Assembly: GCA_012839475.1 (NCBI GenBank)
Contig: DUNG01000015.1
Span: 1 to 64,000, forward strand
From: Petrimonas sp.
GTDB lineage: Bacteria > Bacteroidota > Bacteroidia > Bacteroidales > Dysgonomonadaceae
Direction: 5' to 3'
DNA length: 64,000 nt
Both the position numbers and the translations under genes were made by a program. The first letter of the stretch is position 1, and every line of letters begins with the position of its first letter. Positions 47,783 to 57,347 of this stretch are shown piece after piece. The notes under the pieces are model-generated. The model was not told the DNA's origin, made no database searches, and was given only the letters and a program-made list of their open reading frames with translations.

Positions 47783-50287
47783 GTGAAAAGGGCAGGGTGT
47801 GCGTCGGTGAAGGATGAGATAAAGAAAGAGATAGTAGGGTCCGCTATCGCTAACGTGAGAAGGTTTTGGAAGCGGGTGCGTGGCTGGAGCCTACGGCGTA
47901 AGATCATTTTGTCTCTTTTGATCGCTTTGTTGTTGGTGTACATCTTCTGTTTGCCGGCTACACTGTTTGATCCGTCTTACAGCACGGTGGTGACCGACCG
48001 GAATGGTGAACTTATGGGTGCCCGTGTTGCAGGGGATGGGCAATGGCGTTTTCCGCCAACGGCAACCGTGCCCGACAAGTACGAGGTATGCCTTATCCAA
48101 TTTGAGGATCGCTACTTTTACTCCCATCCGGGGGTGAATCCATTGGCGCTTGGAAGGGCGCTGGTACAGAACGCACGGGCAGGGCGAATCGTGAGTGGTG
48201 GGAGTACCCTCACGATGCAGGTAATCCGGTTGTCGCGCCAAAACCGGCGTACCTATGTCGAGAAGCTGATCGAGATGGTTCTTGCCACCCGTTTGGAACT
48301 CTCTCGCTCCAAAAAGGAGATAGTGGCCCTATACGCCTCACATGCGCCGATGGGTGGCAACGTGGTGGGTATTGATGCCGCATCGTGGCGTTACTTTGGG
48401 CACGCCCCCGAGTCGCTTTCGTGGGCCGAAGCAGCCATGTTGGCCGTACTGCCCAACTCTCCCGCGTTGATTCACGTCGGTAGGGATAGAGAGGGGCTGC
48501 AGCGTAAACGAGACCGCTTGTTGCGTCGACTGTTTGACCACGGCCTTATTGACCAGACCGATTATGAGCTAGCCCTTTTAGAACCATTACCCGATCGGCC
48601 TCGCCCCCTCCCTCAGGTTGCTCCCCACTTGGTGACACGCTTTCACCTGCAACGCCCCGGGACACGTGTTCGGTCGACCGTAAACAAGCACATGCAGATG
48701 CGGGTGGAGGAGGTGCTTAGTCGCTGGAACAGTGAGTTCGCAAGCAACCATATTTTTAACCTGGCTGCCCTAGTGGTGGACCTCGATCGTAATGAACTCC
48801 TCGCCTATTGCGGGAACGTGGGGTTCGGGTCGAACCAGCGCGGCGGGCAGGTGGACATTATTCAGTCACCACGTAGCACGGGCAGCATCCTGAAGCCTTT
48901 CCTCTACGCCGCGATGCTGGAGGAGGGAAACCAACTACCCACCGAGCTAATTCCCGATATCCCCATTAACGTGAATGGTTTTGCCCCCCAGAATTTTAGT
49001 CTTGATTACGATGGAGCAGTGCCCGCCGACGAGGCGTTGGCACGCTCGTTGAACGTGCCCGCTGTACTTGCTTTGCGGAAGTACAGCGTCCCTAAGTTTC
49101 ATGACCTGCTGAAGAGTGTAGGGCTAACCACGCTGCATCGCCCGGCCGAACATTACGGTCTCTCCCTGATCTTAGGTGGCACCGAGGGTACGTTGTGGGA
49201 TGTAGCTAACGCTTATGCACGGTTGGCTTATACTGTGACCGATTACAACCGGGATCGAAAGTATTATCAGCATGGACCCTTCCAAGCTTCGCTTGACACA
49301 GAAGTGAGTGTTAGGGAGTCGGATAATAGAACGGCGATACCCGGGCAGGTCGCTGGGAAAAATGGTAAAGACCAAGCATCGGGTACCTGGGAGGTGAATG
49401 ATGCTCCCCCCTTTCGTGCCGGTGCCGCTTGGCTTACGCTGAAGGCGTTGACTAATGTGAACCGCCCCGAGGAGTTGGACCGTAGCTTCGTTCCGTCGGT
49501 TCGGGAGGTGGCCTGGAAAACGGGTACCAGTTACGGTTTACGTGATGGTTGGTCTGTGGGTATTACCCCGCGCTACCTTGTCGCCGTATGGACGGGCAAC
49601 GCGAGTGGTGAGGGACGTCCCGGCCTCACGGGTGCACGCACCTCGGCCCGGGTAATGTTCGACCTGTTCAACCTGCTGCCCCCCACCGGCTGGTTTGACT
49701 GTCCCTACGGCGAGCTGGTAGAGGCGGCCGTTTGCCGCGAGAGCGGGCAGCTGCGCGGGATGCATTGTCCGGAAAATTCTATCGACACCCTACTCCTCCC
49801 CGCGAAAGGATTACAAGGTTCGGTATGTAGCTATCATAAGCGGATACATGTTTCAGACGACGGTCGTTACCGCGTTCGTGAGACGTGCGCTGGCACTAGG
49901 GGTATCCGATCCGTTTCGTGGTTTCAGTTGCCTCCCTCGTGGGAGTGGTATTACAAGCAGAAGCATCCCTCCTACCGTTCGTTGCCCCCCTTCTCCCCCG
50001 AGTGTAGCTCGGGAAGTAGTTTTGATACAGAGATGCAGTTTATCTACCCTTTTCCAGGTGCGGTGTTGCGGCTCACTAAGCAGTTGGATGGGTCATTCGG
50101 TAACGTTGTTTTCGAGCTGGCGCACCGCCGCCCTTCATCCCGCGTTTACTGGCACCTGGGTGGTGATTACGTGGGAGAGACATCCGGTATCCATCGGATG
50201 GCGTTCTCCCCCGGGCAGGGCGAGCATACGTTAACGGTGGTCGATGAAGCGGGCAATTCGCTTGCACTCCGGTTTACGGTAGAGTAA
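47783..50287 (+). CDS. pbpC: Penicillin-binding protein 1C (bifunctional)
   Basis: The protein has 834 residues with a GTG start at 47783 (GTG 47807 also possible). An inner-membrane helix lies near 40-65. The GT51 glycosyltransferase domain shows FEDRYFYSHPGV, SGGSTLTMQ and LSRSKKEIVALY. The transpeptidase shows the SxxK motif in STGSILKPF (about 366), SLN, and KTGTS (about 578). A C-terminal BiPBP_C domain begins near 745. It polymerises and may crosslink peptidoglycan in the periplasm. Its coupling to the macroglobulin gene implies a joint role in wall repair or defence. Confidence 0.94.
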   Translation: MKRAGCASVKDEIKKEIVGSAIANVRRFWKRVRGWSLRRKIILSLLIALLLVYIFCLPATLFDPSYSTVVTDRNGELMGARVAGDGQWRFPPTATVPDKYEVCLIQFEDRYFYSHPGVNPLALGRALVQNARAGRIVSGGSTLTMQVIRLSRQNRRTYVEKLIEMVLATRLELSRSKKEIVALYASHAPMGGNVVGIDAASWRYFGHAPESLSWAEAAMLAVLPNSPALIHVGRDREGLQRKRDRLLRRLFDHGLIDQTDYELALLEPLPDRPRPLPQVAPHLVTRFHLQRPGTRVRSTVNKHMQMRVEEVLSRWNSEFASNHIFNLAALVVDLDRNELLAYCGNVGFGSNQRGGQVDIIQSPRSTGSILKPFLYAAMLEEGNQLPTELIPDIPINVNGFAPQNFSLDYDGAVPADEALARSLNVPAVLALRKYSVPKFHDLLKSVGLTTLHRPAEHYGLSLILGGTEGTLWDVANAYARLAYTVTDYNRDRKYYQHGPFQASLDTEVSVRESDNRTAIPGQVAGKNGKDQASGTWEVNDAPPFRAGAAWLTLKALTNVNRPEELDRSFVPSVREVAWKTGTSYGLRDGWSVGITPRYLVAVWTGNASGEGRPGLTGARTSARVMFDLFNLLPPTGWFDCPYGELVEAAVCRESGQLRGMHCPENSIDTLLLPAKGLQGSVCSYHKRIHVSDDGRYRVRETCAGTRGIRSVSWFQLPPSWEWYYKQKHPSYRSLPPFSPECSSGSSFDTEMQFIYPFPGAVLRLTKQLDGSFGNVVFELAHRRPSSRVYWHLGGDYVGETSGIHRMAFSPGQGEHTLTVVDEAGNSLALRFTVE

Positions 50288-50539
50288 GAGGTATGGCTTT
50301 CACCTGATGGAAATCATGTGAACCGGGGAAAAAAGGGGTGATAAATTGAAAAAAAATTCCAACAGTGTCAAACAAGAATTATTTTTATTACTTTTGCGCC
50401 GGCTTCGTCTACATTTAATCGCGGAGTTAAATGTATCGTGTTGAGAGTAATCGTGTGAAACGAGCAAAAAATCATTGACGCGCAGGCGTATGGTTAAGGC
50501 AAGTTTCGTACAAAAAAACACACTTAATAAAGTAATTGT
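50288..50539. other. Leader region with -7 box and 8-bp hairpin
   Basis: TACTTTTG (50389-50396) is a perfect -7 box, giving a leader of about 135 bases. Early in the leader ACATTTAA (50411-50418) and TTAAATGT (50427-50434) form a perfect 8-bp hairpin. It could stabilise the mRNA 5' end of an abundant outer-membrane protein. No CDS is supported here. Confidence 0.5.
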
Positions 50540-52687
50540 ATGAAAAAAAAGATTGTTTTTATTGTGCTATTCGCATCATTCTTTACTATTGGAAAGTCAC
50601 AGCTCAAGGATGTCACCTTCACGCTTTCGCCCATGATTGAGCATACCTGGTGGAACGATAACCTGACTATCGACAACAGCACCTTCTGGGGTGGTCGGGT
50701 AGGTTTCGGTTTCGGTCCGATGTTTGAGGTGCGGGGCTACTACCAGCGTTCACTGGATGTCCAGGCTACTTTGCGTTCGATCGATTGGAAGGTAACAGAT
50801 GATTGGGCCGAAAAGATGGTCGGTTCGCACGTGGATATGCAGCGTTACGGCGGTGAGTTAAAGCTCAACTTGATCAAGAACCGGATTTTCTCGCCATATT
50901 TCACTGTAGGGGGTGGTGTTCAGCGGTTCACTTATCAGCTTCCGTCAAAGGAGGATCCGCTTGCCTTACTCGATATAAAGGAGGAGCAGCTCTTTGGCGC
51001 CTTGGGGCTGGGGGCGAAATTTCGTTTATCCGATCGTCTGGATTTTACCCTTGAGGCCAAGAATAACTTCTTCAACGTGAGCGACCAAAGTTACTATTTG
51101 AATCCCAATTACGTCTTGAAGGAAGATGAGAACAACCGGTTGCACAACTGGGCGGCCGTTGCCTCGCTCGACTTTTACCTGGGAGGTATGAAGGCAGATG
51201 ATGACGAGCTTTCTCGCGCATATGCCCGCCTCTTTTCTGACGGGTTTAGCGGCATGAAGTTCGTGCTTGAGCCGGGCGGTGTTTACGTGGACTTCCATGA
51301 TACTTCACTATTAACCGACCAGTATTTCTTGGGTGCATCGGCAGGGATAGATTTCTCATCACTTGTGGGTATTCGCGCCTTCTATTATCAGGCTACAGAA
51401 GAACCTGGCAAACCTTCTTTGGATCTCGGCAAAAACCTGGCCATGTACGGTGGTAACCTGATCGCCCGGTTGAACCAGCCACGTGGGGTGACCCCTTACC
51501 TCTTGCTCGGTGCGGGATACATGAATGTGAAAGAGGGATACGTCGTGAGAGGTAATCTTCCGGCACCGCCCTCGAGTTTATTTGCCATGGGGGGTGCTGG
51601 GCTGGAGATCCCGTTATCCAGATACATGGCCCTACACGGGAGCGTGAACGCCCTGTTCTCGCCCGAGAGAGGTACCGATGCAGCCGAGGTACTGAACCCC
51701 TCTCAAGTGAAGACGAGTCTGATGTATCAGGCAGGCTTGAGGTTTAACTTGGGTAAGGCGGTGGATACCGATATTGCCTATCGTGAAGTTACTCAGCGGG
51801 CTGTTCATGAAGAGAGAGAGTACAGTAACGAACAGATCAACCAGTTACGGGCTGAATACCAAGAGCAAATCGCGATGTTGAATGCGGAGCTTGACTCGGT
51901 TACGCAAGCCCAGGATTATACGCGGGCAGCCGAGATTATGCGTGAACGGGAAGCCGTGGATTACTCCCTGCAGCACCTGGATACCTCCCTTGCAGATGGT
52001 AGTACGTTGGTTCGGATGACCGAGGATGACTTGAATCGCCTTGTTAATGACGTGATTCGTGAAACCCGTCGTAGCGCGTACGACTATTATACCAGCCAGG
52101 CTGCCGTGGTGGAACCCTCTAGGGAGCTGACCGACAGGCTGGATGACTTAGAGCGGAAGCTTGATCGTAACTTCGTGCAGATGAGTCAAGCGGGTCAGGC
52201 AACCACTCCCAGCACGACCACGGTGATCTCCGACCGGACAACTGCCACCCGGGATATTGCCCCGAGGGGCGACGCGGTTTCTCCCGGTAGGGTTGAGGGA
52301 CGTTTCTTCAAGTTGAATCGCCTGAGCGTGTTCACCGGGTTAGGTTTTGGTGATATGACCGCGTGGAACGTGGGCGGTCGTGGCTACCTGCAGATCGGGG
52401 ATACCGAGTTGGATTTCGTGCCCGAGTTTTACGTGGGTATGGGCGATAAGAACGGTTTAGGCCTGTCGGGCAATGTGGTGTACAACTTCCTGCAATCCGA
52501 CTCTTTCGTGCGCCCATACGTCGGTTTGGGACTGGGTATTTTCCACGGGAAGAACGTGCATTATGGAACCAACGTTATCATAGGTGCCGATATTCAATTC
52601 TTGGGTGGAAACCTGTTCGCGGATTACTCTTGCAGGAAGTGGTTCAAGCAAAACCAGTTGGCTGTAGGGTACCGTTTCGTTTTCTAG
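50540..52687 (+). CDS. Outer-membrane protein with three beta-barrel-like domains and a coiled coil
   Basis: The 715-residue protein has a signal peptide (to about residue 20, GKSQ). Three stretches of alternating amphipathic strands resemble 8-stranded OmpA/OprF-type barrels: about 22-220 (ending LDFYLGG), about 235-405 (YLLLGAGYMNV, ending AGLRFNLG) and about 590-715 (YVGLGLGIFHG, ending in Phe as outer-membrane barrels do). Between barrels 2 and 3 lies a 150-residue Glu/Arg/Gln-rich coiled coil (EQINQLRAEYQEQIAMLNAE). I do not recognise a named family. It is followed 13 bases later by an OmpA-like gene, so both act together in the envelope. Confidence 0.65.
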   Translation: MKKKIVFIVLFASFFTIGKSQLKDVTFTLSPMIEHTWWNDNLTIDNSTFWGGRVGFGFGPMFEVRGYYQRSLDVQATLRSIDWKVTDDWAEKMVGSHVDMQRYGGELKLNLIKNRIFSPYFTVGGGVQRFTYQLPSKEDPLALLDIKEEQLFGALGLGAKFRLSDRLDFTLEAKNNFFNVSDQSYYLNPNYVLKEDENNRLHNWAAVASLDFYLGGMKADDDELSRAYARLFSDGFSGMKFVLEPGGVYVDFHDTSLLTDQYFLGASAGIDFSSLVGIRAFYYQATEEPGKPSLDLGKNLAMYGGNLIARLNQPRGVTPYLLLGAGYMNVKEGYVVRGNLPAPPSSLFAMGGAGLEIPLSRYMALHGSVNALFSPERGTDAAEVLNPSQVKTSLMYQAGLRFNLGKAVDTDIAYREVTQRAVHEEREYSNEQINQLRAEYQEQIAMLNAELDSVTQAQDYTRAAEIMREREAVDYSLQHLDTSLADGSTLVRMTEDDLNRLVNDVIRETRRSAYDYYTSQAAVVEPSRELTDRLDDLERKLDRNFVQMSQAGQATTPSTTTVISDRTTATRDIAPRGDAVSPGRVEGRFFKLNRLSVFTGLGFGDMTAWNVGGRGYLQIGDTELDFVPEFYVGMGDKNGLGLSGNVVYNFLQSDSFVRPYVGLGLGIFHGKNVHYGTNVIIGADIQFLGGNLFADYSCRKWFKQNQLAVGYRFVF

Positions 52688-52700
52688 ATGGAGTAATCGT

Positions 52701-53654
52701 ATGAAAAAAGTGATCTTTTTCTTGGCGTTCGCGTTCATTGTCGCGGGCATCTTGCCGGCGGGAGCTCAAGAAGTATCTTCGCCCAAGGAGCTGGTGATAG
52801 AGAAGCAAGAGCTGATGAACGCGTTGCGCCAAATCTCAGATGCGGTGTGGGATATGGAAGAGCAGAAAGTCCGCCCACGGGTGGAAGAGCAAGCGCTGCA
52901 ATATCGGTTAGACCGGCTTGAGAAGATGATATTGGACCTTTCCCTCTACCTGGGATTGAGGCCAACAGGGGTAGGGGGGCAGAACAGCATCGTGATCGAC
53001 CGAATGCGTGATGTGGCCTCTCCCTATTACTACCCGTTCCAGTCTGGTTCGGCCGGAGTTCAAAGAGAGCTAAGCGATGGGCGCTACCCGGACACGTTTC
53101 AAGGGGTGCCCGTTGACAGTACTGGGCGTATCGATTCGTTACAGTTGATGATGCGATCGCTTTCGTTTCAACTTGACAGCTTGCACCGGCTTGTTTACGC
53201 GGAGGTGCAAGCCGCTACCCCAGAAGCTTTGGTCATCACACCCGAAACGCCTGACGCGCACGAGCAGGCTGTCGTTCACGAATCGGTTGTTGCACCTCCT
53301 ACGCCCGTTCAACCTGCTTTTGACCGTTTCAAGTCGCAAGTTTTCTTCGACGTTTCGTCTGCCGCGTTGACGAGTGAGGGTAAGGGTGCGCTGGATGAGA
53401 TCGTCGCCATTATGGAGCGAAACAGTGGTTTGGTTGCCTCCGTTTCGGGTAGTTCCAGCCGCGAGGGCAATGCCGTCTATAATGAACTCCTATCGCGTAA
53501 ACGCGCTGAATCGGTACGGGACTACTTGAACGATGCCGGGATTAAGGCGGAAAGGATCGTTTTGGAATCGGCCGGGATAGATAAAGAATCAGACCTGTTG
53601 CTTTATGGCAGGCGTGTGGATATTGTCTTGTCGTTGGGGGATGGGGATGAATAA
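52701..53654 (+). CDS. OmpA-like periplasmic protein with altered peptidoglycan-binding motif
   Basis: The 317-residue protein has a signal peptide (ending PAGAQ), a helical region (about 28-90), a spacer, and a C-terminal OmpA domain (about 205-312). LSRKRAESVRDYLNDAGI and YGRRVDIVL are standard. In the usual GHTDxxG stretch this protein reads GSSSREG, so the Asp that binds diaminopimelate is Ser; the later Arg is retained. Peptidoglycan binding may therefore be weak or changed. It is the second gene after the three-barrel protein, with strong terminators downstream. Confidence 0.8.
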   Translation: MKKVIFFLAFAFIVAGILPAGAQEVSSPKELVIEKQELMNALRQISDAVWDMEEQKVRPRVEEQALQYRLDRLEKMILDLSLYLGLRPTGVGGQNSIVIDRMRDVASPYYYPFQSGSAGVQRELSDGRYPDTFQGVPVDSTGRIDSLQLMMRSLSFQLDSLHRLVYAEVQAATPEALVITPETPDAHEQAVVHESVVAPPTPVQPAFDRFKSQVFFDVSSAALTSEGKGALDEIVAIMERNSGLVASVSGSSSREGNAVYNELLSRKRAESVRDYLNDAGIKAERIVLESAGIDKESDLLLYGRRVDIVLSLGDGDE

Positions 53655-53670
53655 TCTTAGGACAGATCTT

Positions 53671-53699
53671 TGAAACTGTGGAATTTTTCCACAGTTTCA
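53671..53699. terminator. Perfect 11-bp hairpin after the OmpA-like gene
   Basis: TGAAACTGTGG (53671-53681) pairs perfectly with CCACAGTTTCA (53689-53699) around a 7-base loop, 17 bases past the stop codon. There is no T-run directly after it, but the next hairpin supplies one. Confidence 0.55.
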
Positions 53700-53701
53700 A
53701 C

Positions 53702-53739
53702 AAAAAGGGGGGGAGAAGACCATTTCTTCCCCCCTTTTT
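53702..53739. terminator. Bidirectional intrinsic terminator
   Basis: A 16-bp stem with one G-U pair has five A then G-rich on the left arm and C-rich then five T on the right arm, with a 6-base loop. The T-run on either strand makes it functional in both directions. It ends the envelope-protein transcript. Confidence 0.8.
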
Positions 53740-53742
53740 GGC

Positions 53743-53870
53743 TACTTTCGTAGTGTAGATTCATTGAGAATTGAATTACGCGCATTGATTTTTTAATCCA
53801 ACCAAAACCTTAACTATGTTTTTATTCGCTGCGTAGCGATTACGGAGGCTTAAAAACATAGTTATTTTTT
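53743..53870 (+). ncRNA. Candidate small RNA or hairpin element
   Basis: A -7-like box TACTTTCG (53743-53750) is followed about 62 bases later by a perfect 13-bp stem: AACTATGTTTTTA (53812-53824) and TAAAAACATAGTT (53851-53863). An inner CGCT/AGCG hairpin lies in the loop, and a six-T run follows. The arrangement reads as promoter, short transcript of about 110 bases, terminator. It could equally be a small mobile repeat or the terminator of ilvE read-through. The remaining bases up to ilvE show nothing else. Confidence 0.35.
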
Positions 53871-53962
53871 GTTCTCCTCCTTCATCACGTTTCTTTCGCT
53901 TCGTTTTCTTATGCGTTTCATGCATGGTCCTTATTTGGCTCCAAGCTAAGTATAAACTACAC

Positions 53963-54991
53963 CTACTCAACTATGGTAACCCAACCGTACTTGTCGGGCT
54001 CATCACCGTACTGGATGGCGCGGAGCTTATTGTACAGCCTTTCGCTGATGGGTCCTGCCTTACCGTCTTTGGAGAATTCATAGGTGCGGTTCTCGCCCAG
54101 GTCGTCAATCCGGGAAATGGGACTGATTACCGCGGCGGTTCCACATGCACCTGCTTCTTCAAAGGTGGACAACTCCTCCACGGGAATCGGTCGCCGCTCT
54201 ACTGTAAGACCCATCTCTTCGGCTAACTGGATTAAACTCTTGTTGGTGATGGATGGTAGGATCGACTCCGATTTTGGGGTGATGTAGCTGTTCCCCCTGA
54301 TGCCGAAGAAGTTAGCGGGACCACACTCGTCGATGTACCTCTTCTCCCGGGCATCCAGGTAGAGTACTGCCGAATAGCCCTTTTCATGCGCGATCTGACC
54401 TGCCTTAAGACTGGCGGCGTAGTTCCCTCCCACCTTAAAGGTGCCGGTACCCAGCGGCGCGGCGCGATCATACTCCCGGATGATGACCATCGGGGTGGGT
54501 TTGAACCCCTCTTTGAAATAGGGGCCTACCGGTGTGACGAAGATGAGAAACGTGTACTCGATAGCTGGCCTAACACCCACCTGCGCGTTCGTCCCAATGA
54601 TCAGGGGACGGATGTAGAGCGAAGCCCCACTCTCGTAGGGGGGTACGAAACGCTCGTTTTTCTTCACCACGAGTTTCACCATCTCTTCGAATAGCTCTAC
54701 GGATGGCTGGGCCATCATGATGCCCCCGCAGGAGCTTTGCAGGCGCAACGCGTTCTCGCGCATCCTGAAAATGCGCACCTTCCCATCCTTACCCCTAAAG
54801 GCTTTTAACCCTTCAAAGGCTTCCTGGCCATAATGGAGGCAGGTGGCCGCCATGTGAAGGTTCAGGTACTCGGAGGTTTCCAGTTCAGGAGCGCTCCACT
54901 TCCCGTCGCGGTAATAACTGCGAACGTTGTAGTCGGTCTTCATGTAACCAAAGGAAAGGGTTGACCAATCGATTGTATTCATAGCACTCAT
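53963..54991 (-). CDS. ilvE: Branched-chain amino acid aminotransferase
   Basis: The 342-residue PLP enzyme is of fold type IV, in the BCAT2-like (longer) subgroup. The PLP-binding Lys lies in TFKVGGNYAAS (about 190). QEAFEGLKAF, YIRPLIIGT and CGTAAVISPI are family signatures. It interconverts Leu, Ile and Val with their keto acids. ATG 54991 and ATG 54982 are both usable starts. It is alone on the minus strand between plus-strand blocks. Confidence 0.95.
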   Translation of the reverse strand: MSAMNTIDWSTLSFGYMKTDYNVRSYYRDGKWSAPELETSEYLNLHMAATCLHYGQEAFEGLKAFRGKDGKVRIFRMRENALRLQSSCGGIMMAQPSVELFEEMVKLVVKKNERFVPPYESGASLYIRPLIIGTNAQVGVRPAIEYTFLIFVTPVGPYFKEGFKPTPMVIIREYDRAAPLGTGTFKVGGNYAASLKAGQIAHEKGYSAVLYLDAREKRYIDECGPANFFGIRGNSYITPKSESILPSITNKSLIQLAEEMGLTVERRPIPVEELSTFEEAGACGTAAVISPISRIDDLGENRTYEFSKDGKAGPISERLYNKLRAIQYGDEPDKYGWVTIVE

Positions 54992-55191
54992 ATTTTAATG
55001 ATTTTATACTTTACGTTTCGTTGTTCAAAAACTTTGATGTTTAAGATAATCAATACCAAACGCGTTCAATAATTATTTTAAACATGTCGGTTTGATTGCT
55101 TCAGCGTAAACTTTACACCATACAAAAATAAGGTTTTTTCCCGAATTCACCTGTTTTCACAACATAAATGAGTACTTTCGTGTTTCGAGAA

Positions 55192-57297
55192 ATGATTGAT
55201 CAGGTAACCATAGGGCGCATTCAGGATGCCGCGCAGATAGTGGAGGTGGTATCCGATTTCGTGACCCTTCGCAAGAGGGGGGCCAATTACGTGGGCTTGT
55301 GCCCCTTTCACGAGGACCGCAATCCCTCGTTCTCCGTGTCGCCCGCGAAGAATATCTGCAAGTGCTTCGCGTGCGGTGAGGGAGGCACCCCTATCCATTT
55401 TGTGATGAAGCACGAGCAGATGACCTATTACGAGGCGCTGAAATACCTGGCGAAGAAGTACCATATCGAGGTCGTGGAGAAGGAGTTTACCGATGAGGAG
55501 AGGCGGGCTCAGAGCGACCGGGAGAGCATGTTTATCCTGAACGAGTACGCACGCGACTACTTTGTGAAAACGCTGCACGAGCACCCTGAGGGAAAAGCGG
55601 TGGGGCTCTCCTACTTCCGTGAACGTGGGTTTCGAGACGAAATCATCAAAAAATTTCAGTTGGGTTATAGCCTGGAGCAACGCGATGCCTTTTCGATAGA
55701 GGCCCAGAAAGCGGGATACCAGCGGGATTACCTGTTAAAGACGGGACTTTCCACCGGCGGTGAACCGGGCCGCCCGCTTATCGACCGCTTCCGGGGAAGG
55801 GTGCTTTTCCCGGTTCATACCCTCTCGGGAAAGGTGGTGGCGTTCGGAGGGCGAATCCTCAAAAAGGTGGAGAACACGGGCAAGTATGTCAACTCTCCCG
55901 AGAGCGATATCTACTCGAAAAGCAGCGAGCTGTACGGTATCTACTTCGCAAAGAGCGCGATTGTGAAACAGGATAAATGTTTCCTGGTGGAGGGGTATAC
56001 TGACGTTCTCTCGATGCACCAGGCCGGGATCGAGAACGTGGTGGCTTCCTCAGGTACCGCGCTCACCCGTGGGCAGATCCGGATGATCCACCGCTTCTCG
56101 GAGAATATCACCGTTTTGTACGATGGTGATGCGGCCGGTATCAACGCCGCGCTGAGGGGAATCGACCTGCTGCTGGAAGATGGGATGAACGTGAAGGTGG
56201 TACTGCTGCCCGAGGGGGAGGACCCCGACTCGTTCGCCAAGAAGCAGAACGCGGAGAGCTTTCATCGGTATATCGGGGAGAACGAATCGGATTTCATACG
56301 GTTTAAAACCGAGCTGCTGCTCCAGCAGGTGGGTAACGACCCGATTAAGCGAGCAGGGTTAATCTCGAACGTGGTAGAGAGCATCGCTTTAATACCCAAC
56401 AGGATAAAACGGTCTGTTTATATCCAGGAGACCGGTCTATTGCTGAACATGGATGAGCGGGTGCTGATTGCTGAAGTCAACCGTGTCCGCAAAAGGAATT
56501 ACGAACGTAGGCGCGAGGAGAGAAACAGGGAGGAGGCACGAAAGGAGCAAGAAGCGGCACGGCGAGGGCAAGAGGCAGAGCGAGCAGAATCGGCTCAGGT
56601 GAGCCGAAACGAGGTGCGTGGCAAAACGGGGATAGACCCCGTTAGAACTGCCCCCACGTCGCGGCGGTTGCTATCTGTTCCTAAAAGTCCTTACGATCGG
56701 TTCGAACGGGCCATCTTGCGTTACGTGGTACGTTACGGGAACGTCCCCCTTTACAAGAAGTTCGAGGAACGGAAATGGGGAGAGGGGAATAAGGTGTTCC
56801 ACGAAAACGTGTTGGTGGAGGTGGGTCCGGGGGTGACCGAGTTCGTGCAGTTCGACCTGGAAAGGGATCGGATAGGGTTTACTAACCCCCTCTACCGGCA
56901 AATGTTCGAGGAGGCGTGCGACCATATGACCGATGCGGGTTTCAACGCGGGGCACTACTTCCTTTGTCACCCCGATCCGGAGGTCAGCAAGTTGGCTTCC
57001 GAGCTAATGAGCGATCGCTATGAGCTGAGCAAGATCCACGCGAAAATCTTGGGCGAAGAGGAGGGCGATAAGGATTCGAGACTCCTTGAGGAGAACCAGC
57101 TGTATCACCTCGTTCCCAGGGCGACCACCGAGTTGAAAAACGCGTATATCCTCCAGAAGATCAAGGAGGTGCGTGAGGAGATGAAGCAGAGTAGCCCGGA
57201 GCGGCACGTTGAGTTGATAGGTCAACTGAAACAGCTTCAAGAGGTGAGGAAGGTCCTTGCCAAAGAGCTAGGGGAACGGATCGTGCTGCGGTATTGA
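55192..57297 (+). CDS. dnaG: DNA primase
   Basis: The protein has about 701 residues from MIDQVTIGRI, where homologs begin; ATG 55168 is in frame, but a promoter-like TACTTTCG (55173-55180) lies inside that extension. The zinc finger (CPFHEDRNPSFSVSP then CKCFACG) recognises template. The TOPRIM core has LVEGYTDVLSMHQAG and LYDGDAAG with metal-binding acids. A charged Arg/Glu-rich linker (about 430-500) leads to a helicase-binding C-terminal region. It synthesises primers at the replication fork. Confidence 0.96.
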   Translation: MIDQVTIGRIQDAAQIVEVVSDFVTLRKRGANYVGLCPFHEDRNPSFSVSPAKNICKCFACGEGGTPIHFVMKHEQMTYYEALKYLAKKYHIEVVEKEFTDEERRAQSDRESMFILNEYARDYFVKTLHEHPEGKAVGLSYFRERGFRDEIIKKFQLGYSLEQRDAFSIEAQKAGYQRDYLLKTGLSTGGEPGRPLIDRFRGRVLFPVHTLSGKVVAFGGRILKKVENTGKYVNSPESDIYSKSSELYGIYFAKSAIVKQDKCFLVEGYTDVLSMHQAGIENVVASSGTALTRGQIRMIHRFSENITVLYDGDAAGINAALRGIDLLLEDGMNVKVVLLPEGEDPDSFAKKQNAESFHRYIGENESDFIRFKTELLLQQVGNDPIKRAGLISNVVESIALIPNRIKRSVYIQETGLLLNMDERVLIAEVNRVRKRNYERRREERNREEARKEQEAARRGQEAERAESAQVSRNEVRGKTGIDPVRTAPTSRRLLSVPKSPYDRFERAILRYVVRYGNVPLYKKFEERKWGEGNKVFHENVLVEVGPGVTEFVQFDLERDRIGFTNPLYRQMFEEACDHMTDAGFNAGHYFLCHPDPEVSKLASELMSDRYELSKIHAKILGEEEGDKDSRLLEENQLYHLVPRATTELKNAYILQKIKEVREEMKQSSPERHVELIGQLKQLQEVRKVLAKELGERIVLRY

Positions 57298-57347
57298 ATA
57301 AAATGAACGCGACATAAATAGAACTTTCGCATGTTATTTAGTGTATG

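Noticed and set aside
53776-53970. 64-codon minus-strand open frame
   Set aside because: It crosses the hairpin element and overlaps the end of ilvE; the translation is Lys/Arg-rich low complexity with no conserved pattern.
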